This document shows, one piece after another, positions 1-7,189 of a stretch of DNA of 64,000 bases. How positions within the stretch are numbered: the first letter of the stretch is position 1; every line of letters begins with the position of its first letter. Source of the DNA: CBDCRK01 sp965220955. GTDB lineage: Bacteria; Desulfobacterota; Binatia; Bin18; CBDCRK01. The notes below the pieces were generated by a model that worked only from the letters and a program-made list of their open reading frames with translations, made no database searches and was not told where the DNA came from. The stretch is taken from NCBI GenBank assembly GCA_965220955.1, contig CBDCRK010000030.1, positions 200,217 to 264,216 of the forward strand. The letters are read 5' to 3'. A program made the position numbers and the translations under genes.

Positions 1-152
1 GCCCCAAACGGGTTACGCTGTAAATACTCCGCGGATCTCTGTTCCCCGGCCAGCAGGTTGACTGGCTGTAAAGGAATTTTTAGGCCTTTCTCGGCCAGGT
101 ACACTCGGACTTTGCGGCAGTTGGGAGATTGAGGAAAATCATAGAGCTTCAT
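1..152 (-). CDS. Glutathione S-transferase, N-terminal part (cut by window start)
   Basis: The 50 visible residues read as a thioredoxin-fold GST N-terminal domain. The protein begins MKLYDFPQSPNCRKVRVYLA and continues with a helix and the stretch KIPLQPVNLLAGEQRS, the usual beta-alpha-beta pattern that binds glutathione. SPNCRKV is the position of the catalytic Ser/Cys in bacterial GSTs. The ATG at 152 follows a GGAGAG about 8 bases upstream, which supports the start. The rest lies beyond base 1. Family membership is clear; the substrate cannot be told. It is divergent from the cupin operon that starts at 411, with about 260 bases between for promoters of both. Confidence 0.8.
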   Translation of the reverse strand, partial: MKLYDFPQSPNCRKVRVYLAEKGLKIPLQPVNLLAGEQRSAEYLQRNPFG

Positions 153-410
153 AGCTGTTCTCTCCATAAGTTGTTTGGTATGGCAACGGAGTATAGCTGG
201 CAGTCTGCGAAAAAAGCAAGCCTGAAAAAAGTAAGCTTTGTTAGTTGACTGCTCCAGGATGGTCTGATTGCGTAAGAAAATCGTCTGGACCGGTTGTTGC
301 TTTTCCTTGACAGCCTGCCTCTCCCTGTTCTATGAGTTCTATGAAGATCAATCATATAAAGATTTCTTCATACTTGGGGTGATAGAAGATTATAACCGGA
401 GGTAAGCGTC

Positions 411-953
411 ATGCAGCCACCCAGTAAGGATAAACCGCTTAGCGGCAGCCTTGCGGACTATGTTAAAGGAGGCATTGACATCATCGATCCCAACGAAAAC
501 CCCAAGCGCTATGTGTTTTCCAATATCTATGAGATTGGAGCTAAGGCCAAGGAGCCATACCAGAAGCTTGCGGTTGCCAAGAATGGCCCTTACGTTGTTG
601 AATGCCTGGTAGCGGAGGGGGTCATGCCGGAGTGGCGAGTGCAGCCGCACAACGAGTTTATCCTGTGCATAGAGGGTGAGGTACGGGTAGATTTTATTGA
701 ACCCCGGACAGAGGTGCCCCCTGGTGGACACCCAAACATCCCGGGTGAAGAGCTGGGATACATTGTTGTCCGCGAAGGCAACCTATGCCTTTTACCCAAG
801 GGGATTGCCTACCGCTTTAGCGCTGGTCAACGCTCCTTGTTCCTACAACAGGCTAAGAGACGGGCTCAGATACCGTGTATGCCTGGGACGATATCTGCAC
901 CATCAACCACTGGGGTGGAAGTAAAGAGAGTTGTTAAGTTTTCCGGCCAATGA
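411..953 (+). CDS. Cupin-fold protein, hydroxyquinol/3-hydroxyanthranilate dioxygenase-like; C-terminus probably frameshifted
   Basis: ATG 411 follows GGAGGTAAGCGTC, a strong ribosome site. The protein (180 aa as read) has a cupin core: HNEFILCIEGEV near residues 80-91, then GNLCLLPKGIAYRF near 123-136. Relatives are annotated as hydroxyquinol 1,2-dioxygenase or 3-hydroxyanthranilate dioxygenase-like cupins, so a role in ring cleavage of a phenolic is possible but not shown. After residue 149 the frame turns into basic, low-quality sequence. The +2 frame from about 858 instead reads TVYAWDDICTINHWGG and stops at 937, which looks like the genuine tail (compare VEKWAEIC ends in relatives, from memory). 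A one-base loss near 855-860 would explain this. First gene of a four-gene forward run. Confidence 0.7.
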   Translation: MQPPSKDKPLSGSLADYVKGGIDIIDPNENPKRYVFSNIYEIGAKAKEPYQKLAVAKNGPYVVECLVAEGVMPEWRVQPHNEFILCIEGEVRVDFIEPRTEVPPGGHPNIPGEELGYIVVREGNLCLLPKGIAYRFSAGQRSLFLQQAKRRAQIPCMPGTISAPSTTGVEVKRVVKFSGQ

Positions 954-978
954 GAGAGAGGCCAATAGGGAGGGCGTT

Positions 979-1431
979 ATGGAACAGTATAAAGAGTTTC
1001 AGCTGGGTGAGATGCATATTAAGGCCGGACATGAGGACAAATTTAGTTTGGTTAATCTCTTTGAGTATCTTTCCCGCTCAGATGTAACCTGGAATCCCTC
1101 TATTGTTTCTGTTCTCGAGCACAGCCTTTTCTGTCCTACGACTGAGGAACACGCCCTGCCGGTTAAGCACGGGAATGACCGGGTAGAGTGGTTTATTCAA
1201 CTTAATGGTCAGATCGACTGGGAGGTCTGTGACCAGCAGGGAGCGCTGAGAGCCCATGTTCATATGCGTCCCGGAGATGTGGCGGCTATGCCGTCAGACA
1301 TCCAACACCAGGGGTTTGCTCCGGAGCGTTCTATGCTGCTGGTGTGGGAAAATGGTGATCCTAAAATGCCGGAGAAGGTGCGCACCGGTGCGGTGCCCGG
1401 GGACCCTGATAAGATGGTGACCATGAAATAA
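979..1431 (+). CDS. Second cupin-fold protein, related in size and style to its upstream neighbour
   Basis: ATG 979 is preceded by AGGGAGGG, giving a 150-residue protein. A longer reading from 931 would lack a good ribosome site and would overlap the upstream gene. It has a single cupin-like barrel: VEWFIQLNGQIDWEV near residues 69-83 and HMRPGDVAAMPSDIQHQGF near 95-113, with His residues in the second motif that could hold a metal. It lies between another cupin and an FAD oxidoreductase, so the two cupins may be partners or successive steps on an aromatic or enol substrate. No exact activity can be assigned. Confidence 0.7.
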   Translation: MEQYKEFQLGEMHIKAGHEDKFSLVNLFEYLSRSDVTWNPSIVSVLEHSLFCPTTEEHALPVKHGNDRVEWFIQLNGQIDWEVCDQQGALRAHVHMRPGDVAAMPSDIQHQGFAPERSMLLVWENGDPKMPEKVRTGAVPGDPDKMVTMK

Positions 1432-1448
1432 GGGGGAGATAAGCAGCA

Positions 1449-2585
1449 ATGAAAACCTGCGATTTCCTTGTCATTGGTGCTGGCATAGCCGGAGCCTCTG
1501 CCTCCTATGAGTTGGCGGCCCACGGACGCGTTATCTTGCTGGAGCGCGAGAGCATGCCTGGCTACCACTCCACAGGACGGTCAGCGGCAGTTTTTACCGA
1601 GAACTATGGCAACCAGATCATCCGTCTACTGACTATTGCCAGCCGACCTTTTTTAGAAAGTCCTCCCAGCGGATTTGCCTCCTATCCCCTTATGTCCCCG
1701 CGCGGTGGGCTGTGGCTTGCGCGGGAGGATCAGCAAGAAACACTTTCCCTTGCACTGGTTGAGGCCCAGCAACTCGTACCCTCCATCCGGGCCGTGGATA
1801 CTGTTGAAGCAAGAAAACTCTGCCCCGTGCTGCGGGAAGATTATGTTGCTGGAGCAGTCCATGAACCCGATGTGATGGACCTGGATGTTAATGAAATTCA
1901 TCAAGGTTTTCTCCAGGGGTTCAGACGTTGCCACGGTGAGATTGTGACTGATGCCGAGGTGACGCGTCTGGCGCAATCCGGTGACGGCTGGGCAGTACAC
2001 ACCTCCAAGGAGGTGTTCAGTACAGGCACTGTGGTCAACGCTGCTGGGGCATGGTGTGATGAGATTGGCAAGCTTGCCGGGGCGCAGCCCATTGGCCTAA
2101 CGCCGAAGCGGCGTACGGCTCTCACCTTCAATGGGCCTGCGGATAGTAATCTCTCGTTGTGGCCTGTGGTTATTGATGTAGACGAGGAGTTCTATTTTAA
2201 GCCGGAAAGCGGCCGCATTCTTGCCTCACCAGCAGACGAGACCTCGGTTTCTCCTTGTGATATTTTTCCGGAAGACTATGATGTGGCGCTGGCCGTCGAT
2301 CGTGTTGAAAAGGCCACAACACTCTCCATCCAGCACATCAACCGCAAATGGGCGGGTCTACGTTCCTTTGTAGCAGATAAGACTCCGGTTGTGGGCCTGG
2401 ACGCCTCTTTGCCGGGATTCTTCTGGCTTGCCGGACAAGGAGGCTATGGGATCATGACCTCACCGGCTATGGCGCGAGCAGCCGCAAGCTTGATTGTTGA
2501 TCGTTGCCTGCCGCAAGATCTTGCCACCTTGGGGTTGACTCCCAAGGAGTTATCCCCAGCACGGATTCAGAGAGTGCGCGGATAA
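1449..2585 (+). CDS. FAD-dependent oxidoreductase of the DAO/glycine oxidase (DadA-like) family
   Basis: 378 residues, begun by ATG 1449 just 17 bases after the preceding stop, behind GGGGGAG. The N-terminal dinucleotide-binding motif is VIGAGIAGASASYEL with the acidic strand end ILLERE. YHSTGRSAAVF near residue 40 and the C-terminal FAD motif FWLAGQGGYGIMTSPAMA are standard for the D-amino-acid oxidase fold. The family oxidises amines, amino acids or hydroxy acids, passing electrons to oxygen or quinone. The operon context with cupins and a ketopantoate-reductase-like protein suggests catabolism of a small carboxylated compound rather than cofactor synthesis, but the substrate is unknown. 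Confidence 0.85.
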   Translation: MKTCDFLVIGAGIAGASASYELAAHGRVILLERESMPGYHSTGRSAAVFTENYGNQIIRLLTIASRPFLESPPSGFASYPLMSPRGGLWLAREDQQETLSLALVEAQQLVPSIRAVDTVEARKLCPVLREDYVAGAVHEPDVMDLDVNEIHQGFLQGFRRCHGEIVTDAEVTRLAQSGDGWAVHTSKEVFSTGTVVNAAGAWCDEIGKLAGAQPIGLTPKRRTALTFNGPADSNLSLWPVVIDVDEEFYFKPESGRILASPADETSVSPCDIFPEDYDVALAVDRVEKATTLSIQHINRKWAGLRSFVADKTPVVGLDASLPGFFWLAGQGGYGIMTSPAMARAAASLIVDRCLPQDLATLGLTPKELSPARIQRVRG

Positions 2586-2597
2586 GGTTTTAGTATT

Positions 2598-3614
2598 ATG
2601 CGTTACATTATCTACGGAGCCGGAGGCGTTGGTGCGACTATCGGCGGTCGCCTGTTCCACAACGGTTATAAAGTGGTGTTTATTTGCCGGGGAAAGCACC
2701 TTGCTGCGATCCAGCAGCGGGGACTAACGCTTAAGACTCCAACAGAGACCCTGCAGCTTGCGGTTCCCGTAGTCGGCCATCCCAACGAAATTCGTTTTAC
2801 CCCAGGGGATATAGTCTTTTTGGTTATGAAGTCGCAGGATACCGAGATGGCTCTCAGGGACCTAGAAGAGGCTGGAGGGAACGATGGGGCAGCCTACCGC
2901 GGGGCGGCCTACCGCGGGGCGGCCTACCGCCTTCCCGTGGTGTGCTGCCAAAATGGGGTGGACAACGAGCGTATGGCCCTGAGGCGGTTTGCCCGGGTCT
3001 ATGGGATGGTAGTGTGGCTTCCGGCCACTTATCTTGAACCCGGAATTGTATATAACGAGGCTGTTCCTGTTGGTGGGATCTTGGACCTGGGTTGTTATCC
3101 GGAAGGAACCGACGACTTAGCAACTCAGATGGCGGCTGATCTTAGCCGCAGCGGGCTTAGTTCTCGACCGGACCCCCACATTATGCGCTGGAAATACACC
3201 AAACTTCTAAGCAATATCCGTAACGCCCTGCAGGCGGTCTGTGGTTATGAAGTCCAGGCTCCGGATTTTGTCCGGGCTCTGCGGGAAGAAGCTGTAGCCT
3301 GTTACCGTGCCGCCGGGATTGACTTTGCTCCCGAAGAGGAACTGCGCCAGCGTATAAGCTCAGAGATCCGGGTCACTGAGGTCGAGGGGCATTCTCGTCA
3401 GGGAGGGTCTTCTTGGCAGAGCCTGGCACGGGGTCTTCGCTCTGTTGAAGCCGATTTCCTTAACGGAGAGATTGTCCTTTTGGGTTCTCTCCACGGAATT
3501 CCCACCCCCTATAACCGCCTGATACAAAAGGTGGCCAACCAGGTCGCCCGTGAAGGAAAGCCCTCGGGCAGCATAAAAATCGCAGAGTTGAGGCAGAGGC
3601 TGAGCGCAGGGTAG
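2598..3614 (+). CDS. Ketopantoate reductase family (PanE/ApbA-like) NADPH-dependent 2-oxoacid reductase
   Basis: 338 residues. The N-terminus MRYIIYGAGGVGATIGGRL is the Rossmann GxGxxG of the PanE/ApbA family, followed by a C-terminal helical domain including YTKLLSNIRNALQAVCG, the usual helix with the catalytic Lys and Asn region. It follows the FAD oxidoreductase by 12 bases, so it belongs to the same transcript. The context argues for a degradative 2-keto reductase rather than true pantothenate synthesis. Odd feature: residues about 97-111 are a threefold GAAYR repeat made by 15-base tandem units, probably an in-frame expansion in a surface loop. Family call is firm, substrate open. Confidence 0.85.
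   Translation: MRYIIYGAGGVGATIGGRLFHNGYKVVFICRGKHLAAIQQRGLTLKTPTETLQLAVPVVGHPNEIRFTPGDIVFLVMKSQDTEMALRDLEEAGGNDGAAYRGAAYRGAAYRLPVVCCQNGVDNERMALRRFARVYGMVVWLPATYLEPGIVYNEAVPVGGILDLGCYPEGTDDLATQMAADLSRSGLSSRPDPHIMRWKYTKLLSNIRNALQAVCGYEVQAPDFVRALREEAVACYRAAGIDFAPEEELRQRISSEIRVTEVEGHSRQGGSSWQSLARGLRSVEADFLNGEIVLLGSLHGIPTPYNRLIQKVANQVAREGKPSGSIKIAELRQRLSAG
2886..2930 (+). repeat. 15-bp tandem repeat, three copies, inside the ketopantoate-reductase-like gene
   Basis: Units at 2886-2900, 2901-2915 and 2916-2930. The second and third are identical (GGGGCGGCCTACCGC); the first differs by one base. They stay in frame and encode GAAYR three times. The same 15-mer recurs at 3632-3646. Confidence 0.95.
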
Positions 3615-3631
3615 GAGCCGTCAGTATCATT

Positions 3632-3646
3632 GGGGCGGCCTACCGC
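3632..3646 (+). repeat. Isolated exact copy of the 15-mer GGGGCGGCCTACCGC
   Basis: Identical to the tandem units at 2901-2930 but placed outside any gene, 18 bases after the stop of the ketopantoate-reductase-like gene. This shows that the unit is a dispersed element or a trace of local recombination rather than only a slippage product. Confidence 0.85.
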
Positions 3647-3732
3647 TTTATTCATGCTCTCTTGCCACATTTGTGTTGGTGCCGCCTTTAGGTAGGTTCC
3701 CCATCTTCACAGCCGATAAGTCACAAGAACCT

Positions 3733-3890
3733 ATGCTATGGAAACACATCGTAGTTACGGCGCTCACATTCACCACCTGTTTTGTTTCCCCAGCAGACGC
3801 CTACCGCCCTTTCACCTCTGAGGATGCTAGTGTGTCAACAAAGGGAGAGGTCAATATTGAATATGGTCATGGGTTCATTTTTAAAGACAG
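3733..3890 (+). pseudogene. N-terminal stub of an exported outer-membrane 'transporter'/MetA-pathway-like protein
   Basis: From ATG 3733 the frame gives a signal peptide (MLWKHIVVTALTFTTCFV) and then ADAYRPFTSEDASVSTKG, the start of mature beta-barrel proteins of the phenol-degradation MetA/transporter type as I know them. After about 52 residues the similarity stops and the frame runs into the next gene, which has its own start and signal peptide at 3904. The remainder of the barrel is missing, so this is a 5' remnant that happens to be in frame with its neighbour. Confidence 0.55.
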
Positions 3891-3903
3891 AGGCACTCCA
3901 ACT

Positions 3904-4626
3904 ATGAAAAGCATCTTACTTTCTGTAGCTTTGGCGCTGGTGCCGGCCTGTGAACGGATCTACGCCCAGGAGGCTACGCCCCGCAAACAGCCTGGTGCTG
4001 AGATGACCCTCTACACGCCAGGACAGCATGACCTCTATGATGGTCACTTTGTGTTGTCAGCCGGCCGGATCTTCCAAGTGGGACGGCTCAATGATCCACC
4101 TGGTTGGGATCACATGGGCAATGACGCTTCGAACGTATACCCCATAGAGGGATTAGTCGAAATTGACGTGGACGAGATTAAAAATACCGGCCATTTTGTT
4201 GCCCGACTCAAGGTTCCGGAGGGTGACCTGATCCTGGAATTTGACCGGTTTCACGAATTTAGTCCCTGCCAGAACGGAGGGGTAGTAGCCTATATCTACG
4301 AGCACGGTGATTCGGGGTGTGGTGATACGAACTGGCCAAAAACTTTCATCCACATTGCTGGCTGGGGATACGGGTACGCAACGCTAAACGGAAAACCACT
4401 CTACAAGAACTACGAAATGCACTTTATGGTCACCCAGGGCATTCGCAACCGCAAGACGCTGCAGGTGAACTACCCCCTGCTGAACAAGAAATCGCCGGCC
4501 GGGGAGGTGAATCCGGCAACCCAGCAGCTGGATTTTTACATCCGCAGCCCTGAGGTGGACCCACGCAATAACCCAACACGCAAGGTCTTCGACCACTTTT
4601 TCGCCATGGAAGTGACGTGGAATTAG
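3904..4626 (+). CDS. Secreted protein of unknown function (240 aa)
   Basis: ATG 3904 starts a clear signal peptide (KSILLSVALALVPA, cleavage near the following YAQEA). The mature part is rich in Gly, Asp and aromatic residues, with GRIFQVGRLNDPPGWDHMG near residues 50-68 and four Cys including CQNG and SGCGD that could form disulphides. I do not recognise the family. An in-frame reading from 3673 or 3733 joins it to a foreign stub and is not the real start. A degraded partial copy of codons about 39-71 lies at 5920-6017, on the other side of chrA. chrA begins 7 bases after the stop, so the two are probably co-transcribed. Confidence 0.65.
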   Translation: MKSILLSVALALVPACERIYAQEATPRKQPGAEMTLYTPGQHDLYDGHFVLSAGRIFQVGRLNDPPGWDHMGNDASNVYPIEGLVEIDVDEIKNTGHFVARLKVPEGDLILEFDRFHEFSPCQNGGVVAYIYEHGDSGCGDTNWPKTFIHIAGWGYGYATLNGKPLYKNYEMHFMVTQGIRNRKTLQVNYPLLNKKSPAGEVNPATQQLDFYIRSPEVDPRNNPTRKVFDHFFAMEVTWN

Positions 4627-4633
4627 AGAAGTA

Positions 4634-5824
4634 ATGTGTCAATCCACCACTCCTGCCCCGGCATCGGCTTCGTTAAAGGGTCTCGCGTTCCTCTTTTTCA
4701 GACTCGGCGTCACAGCCTTTGGAGGTCCGGCCGCCCACATCGCAATGATGGAGGACGAGGTCGTCCGCCGCTACGGTTGGCTCTCCCGCGAAGAGTTCTT
4801 GGACCTCCTTGGTGCCACCCATCTGATTCCAGGCCCAAACTCGACCGAGATGGCGATACATATCGGACGCCACCGGGCGGGCTGGGCCGGTCTCCTTGTC
4901 GCAGGTGCCTGCTTCATCCTTCCTGCATCGATCTTGGTCATGGGCGTGGCTTGGGCGTATGTGAGATTTGGGACGCTACCCCAAGCTACCGGTCTTCTTT
5001 ATGGAGTGAAACCCGTCATTATCGCGGTTGTTTTGCAGGCGCTCTGGAGTCTTGGACGCACTGCTGTGAAGACCAAGTCCTTGGCAATTATTGGTCTGGT
5101 TGCCATGGTTCTGAGTTTCCTGGGCATCAATGAATTGGTGGTCCTCTTTGGGGCCGGGACCGTCGTCGGTGTTGGCCGGTGGATCGGCCTTTGCTGGAAA
5201 CAGAGGGGATCGTTCCTATCTGTCCTGTTCGCAATTACCCCGGTCGCTCCACTGGTGCAAGCCACAACAACAGGAACAACGGCAGCTATGCCGTTCGGTT
5301 TGTGGCCGTTATTCCTCTTTTTCTGCAAAGTGGGTTCGGTGCTTTTCGGAAGTGGCTATGTGCTTCTGGCCTTCTTGCGTGCAGATCTTGTGGAGCGCTG
5401 GGGGTGGATGACCGAGGCACAACTCCTGGACGCCATCGCCGTTGGCCAGGTGACGCCGGGACCTGTCTTCACCACCGCCGCCTTCATTGGCTATGTACTC
5501 GCCGGGCCTTTGGGCGCGCTTCTTACGACCATCGGAATATTCTTGCCTGCGTTCTTCTTCGTAGCAATCAGTGGTCCACTAGTGCCACTCTTTCGTAAGT
5601 CTCCGACTGCCGGGGCGTTCCTCGACGGCCTCAATGTGGCTTCTCTGGCACTCATGGCTGTTGTGACCTGGCAGCTTGGCCGAGCGGCGCTTGTCGACCT
5701 CACAACAGGCGCGCTGGCATTCACCAGCGCCGTCATGTTAATCTATTTCCGTGTGAACGCGGCGTGGCTTGTTCTTGGTGGAGCCCTTATTGGTCTCCTT
5801 GTCTTCCCGTTAGGCGCACCATGA
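4634..5824 (+). CDS. chrA: Chromate transporter ChrA (two-domain form)
   Basis: 396 residues with about ten hydrophobic segments. Both halves carry the ChrA signature: FRLGVTAFGGPAAHIAMM near residue 24 and FCKVGSVLFGSGYVLLAFL in the second half, and the paired PGP motifs LIPGPNSTEMA and VTPGPVFTTAAF. ChrA exports chromate from the cytoplasm, driven by the membrane potential. It starts with an ATG 7 bases after the secreted protein gene and is flanked by fragments of that gene, which suggests acquisition or local rearrangement. No chrB-like regulator is seen nearby. Confidence 0.93.
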   Translation: MCQSTTPAPASASLKGLAFLFFRLGVTAFGGPAAHIAMMEDEVVRRYGWLSREEFLDLLGATHLIPGPNSTEMAIHIGRHRAGWAGLLVAGACFILPASILVMGVAWAYVRFGTLPQATGLLYGVKPVIIAVVLQALWSLGRTAVKTKSLAIIGLVAMVLSFLGINELVVLFGAGTVVGVGRWIGLCWKQRGSFLSVLFAITPVAPLVQATTTGTTAAMPFGLWPLFLFFCKVGSVLFGSGYVLLAFLRADLVERWGWMTEAQLLDAIAVGQVTPGPVFTTAAFIGYVLAGPLGALLTTIGIFLPAFFFVAISGPLVPLFRKSPTAGAFLDGLNVASLALMAVVTWQLGRAALVDLTTGALAFTSAVMLIYFRVNAAWLVLGGALIGLLVFPLGAP

Positions 5825-5919
5825 ACTTAAGAGCGCTTAACAAGAAGAAAAAAATCAGAAGTGATAATGCCATGACCTCCGGCCGGCAATCGGGGAATCG
5901 AGAATGTGATTGTTGCGCT

Positions 5920-6017
5920 GACGGATATGACGGTCACTGTATGTTGTCAGCCAGCCGCGTCTACCAGGCGGGACGGCTCAACGATTCACCTGGTTGGGAT
6001 CACATGGGCAGTAACGT
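5920..6017 (+). pseudogene. Partial, diverged duplicate of the secreted protein gene at 3904-4626
   Basis: The stretch reads GYDGHCMLSASRVYQAGRLN followed by DSPGWDHMG, matching LYDGHFVLSAGRIFQVGRLN / DPPGWDHMG of the upstream gene, with high identity also at base level. The reading frame has no proper start and ends soon after in unrelated sequence. It is a remnant of a duplication that now brackets chrA. Confidence 0.8.
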
Positions 6018-6078
6018 TGCAGTGGAAGTAGGCAAGTGCCGTATCAATGTGCGGCAGTGAACGTGGGAGAAGGTGCGC

Positions 6079-6366
6079 ATGGCACTTGCAGAGCAACTGA
6101 GGCAGATTGCCCACACGCTCCGTCAACATATTGCTCTCTATGCCGCCCTCTATCAAGATCCACGCACTCCGCGTAGTGCTCGCCTCCTCCTCTGGGCAGC
6201 CCTGGCCTATATAGCGCTCCCTTTTGACCTTATCCCGGACTTTATTCCGGTCATTGGGCATCTCGACGATGTTGTTATTGTGCCGGGGTTGATCCTTCTG
6301 GCGCTGTGGTTTGTACCCTCGGAGGTGTATACCGAGCACCATCAGAGGCTGTTCAAGGAAGAGTGA
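6079..6366 (+). CDS. DUF1232 (YkvA-like) small membrane protein
   Basis: 95 residues from ATG 6079, which has AGAAGG five bases upstream (a GTG two codons earlier is possible). The core SARLLLWAALAYIALPFDLIPDFIPVIGHLDD is the DUF1232 signature, with two membrane-associated helices and the conserved LPxDLIPD turn. The function of the family is not established. It follows the chrA scrap zone and ends before the converging toxin gene. Confidence 0.88.
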   Translation: MALAEQLRQIAHTLRQHIALYAALYQDPRTPRSARLLLWAALAYIALPFDLIPDFIPVIGHLDDVVIVPGLILLALWFVPSEVYTEHHQRLFKEE

Positions 6367-6407
6367 TGGGGGGAGGAAAAGACAAGAAGCGCAAGCGAAA
6401 ACAGGGG

Positions 6408-6686
6408 TTAACGATAGACCTCCCGGCGGTGGCCGACCCGAAAGACAGTCACTACCTTTTCCTTGAAGTCGATGGTGTAGAGGATCCGGTACTCACCTTG
6501 GTCCACCCGAAAGCCTTTGCGTCCGGGCACTTTTGGATCACGATATCCCCTGAGCTGCTCGCTGTCGTGTGGGCGGGGGTCTTGAGAGAGTTGGAAGATG
6601 CGGAGTGCTACCTGCCGAAAGATTTTGGCCTCCAGGCTGGCTAGCTCTTTGATCACACGTCGGTCAATACGGAGGTCAAAGAGCAT
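6408..6686 (-). CDS. RelE/ParE-family toxin
   Basis: 92 residues. The C-terminal half (FRVDQGEYRILYTIDFKEKV then FRVGHRREVYR) is the characteristic RelE core, with the basic and aromatic residues used for mRNA cleavage at the ribosome in that family (Arg in DYRILY-type strand, GHRR-x-VY tail). The ATG at 6686 directly follows the antitoxin stop (TAGATG), so the pair is translationally coupled. It is predicted to inhibit translation unless bound by the upstream Phd-type protein. Confidence 0.9.
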   Translation of the reverse strand: MLFDLRIDRRVIKELASLEAKIFRQVALRIFQLSQDPRPHDSEQLRGYRDPKVPGRKGFRVDQGEYRILYTIDFKEKVVTVFRVGHRREVYR

Positions 6687-6983
6687 CTATTTAGCCTTTT
6701 TGTCCTCCACCTTACTAGAGATACGAGACCGCTTACGGCTTTTCTCCCAGCTCTGCGCTAGCTCTGCAAATGTTCCAGTGCCAGAGGAAGTTTGTACGGC
6801 TTCAGCCAGAAGACGAGCATCTCGCTCGTCCTCGATCTGGCGAAGCTTTTCTAGCTCCTCAGCCGCAATGAGGACAACTTCAGCTTTGCCTCTGGTGCCT
6901 ATAGAGATAGTCTCTCCTTTGTACGCAGCCTGCTTTACTAACTCTGAGAAGCGAGCCTTTGCCTCAGCGATGCTGTACACCAT
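6687..6983 (-). CDS. Phd/YefM-family antitoxin
   Basis: 98 residues from ATG 6983, which has AAGGA upstream; a reading from 7058 adds an unlikely N-terminus. MVYSIAEAKARFSELVKQA, then the strand GETISIGTRGKAEVVLIAAE, are the DNA-binding and dimerisation part of Phd/YefM antitoxins. The charged tail (SRKRSRISSKVEDKKAK) would wrap the toxin. It is the first gene of the pair and should autorepress the operon. Confidence 0.88.
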   Translation of the reverse strand: MVYSIAEAKARFSELVKQAAYKGETISIGTRGKAEVVLIAAEELEKLRQIEDERDARLLAEAVQTSSGTGTFAELAQSWEKSRKRSRISSKVEDKKAK

Positions 6984-7125
6984 AAATGTCCTTATCTGAC
7001 CTTTTTGACCATCATAGTCAGAAAGGTCCTCAAGAACAAGTTTCTCCGTCAACACCACAGGGTGCGGGTTTTAATCTTTCGGGGGGACATCTCCTACTAA
7101 GAGTCCATACGAAGACTAATGTAGA

Positions 7126-7142
7126 GCAGGCTTCTAGCCTGC
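7126..7142. repeat. Short perfect inverted repeat GCAGGC-TTCTA-GCCTGC
   Basis: Six-base arms with a five-base loop in the 200-base gap between the antitoxin start and the DUF1329 gene end. The word 'gcaggcttctagcctgc' is typical of small dispersed palindromes in several bacterial phyla. There is no T-run, so terminator action is doubtful. Confidence 0.6.
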
Positions 7143-7189
7143 AAACAGGCAGACGAGGACGTTGGCGCTATGACTCTTTGTATAGCCCC

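Noticed and set aside
931..978. N-terminal extension of the second cupin from a TTG at 931
   Set aside because: It overlaps the first cupin, has no ribosome site, and ATG 979 has a strong one.
3673..3903. A 317-residue protein beginning at 3673
   Set aside because: It contains two separate signal peptides; the front belongs to a stub of another family and the real gene starts at 3904.
6306..6644. Plus-strand ORF over the RelE-type toxin gene
   Set aside because: It is the complement of a well-recognised toxin and shows no family features.
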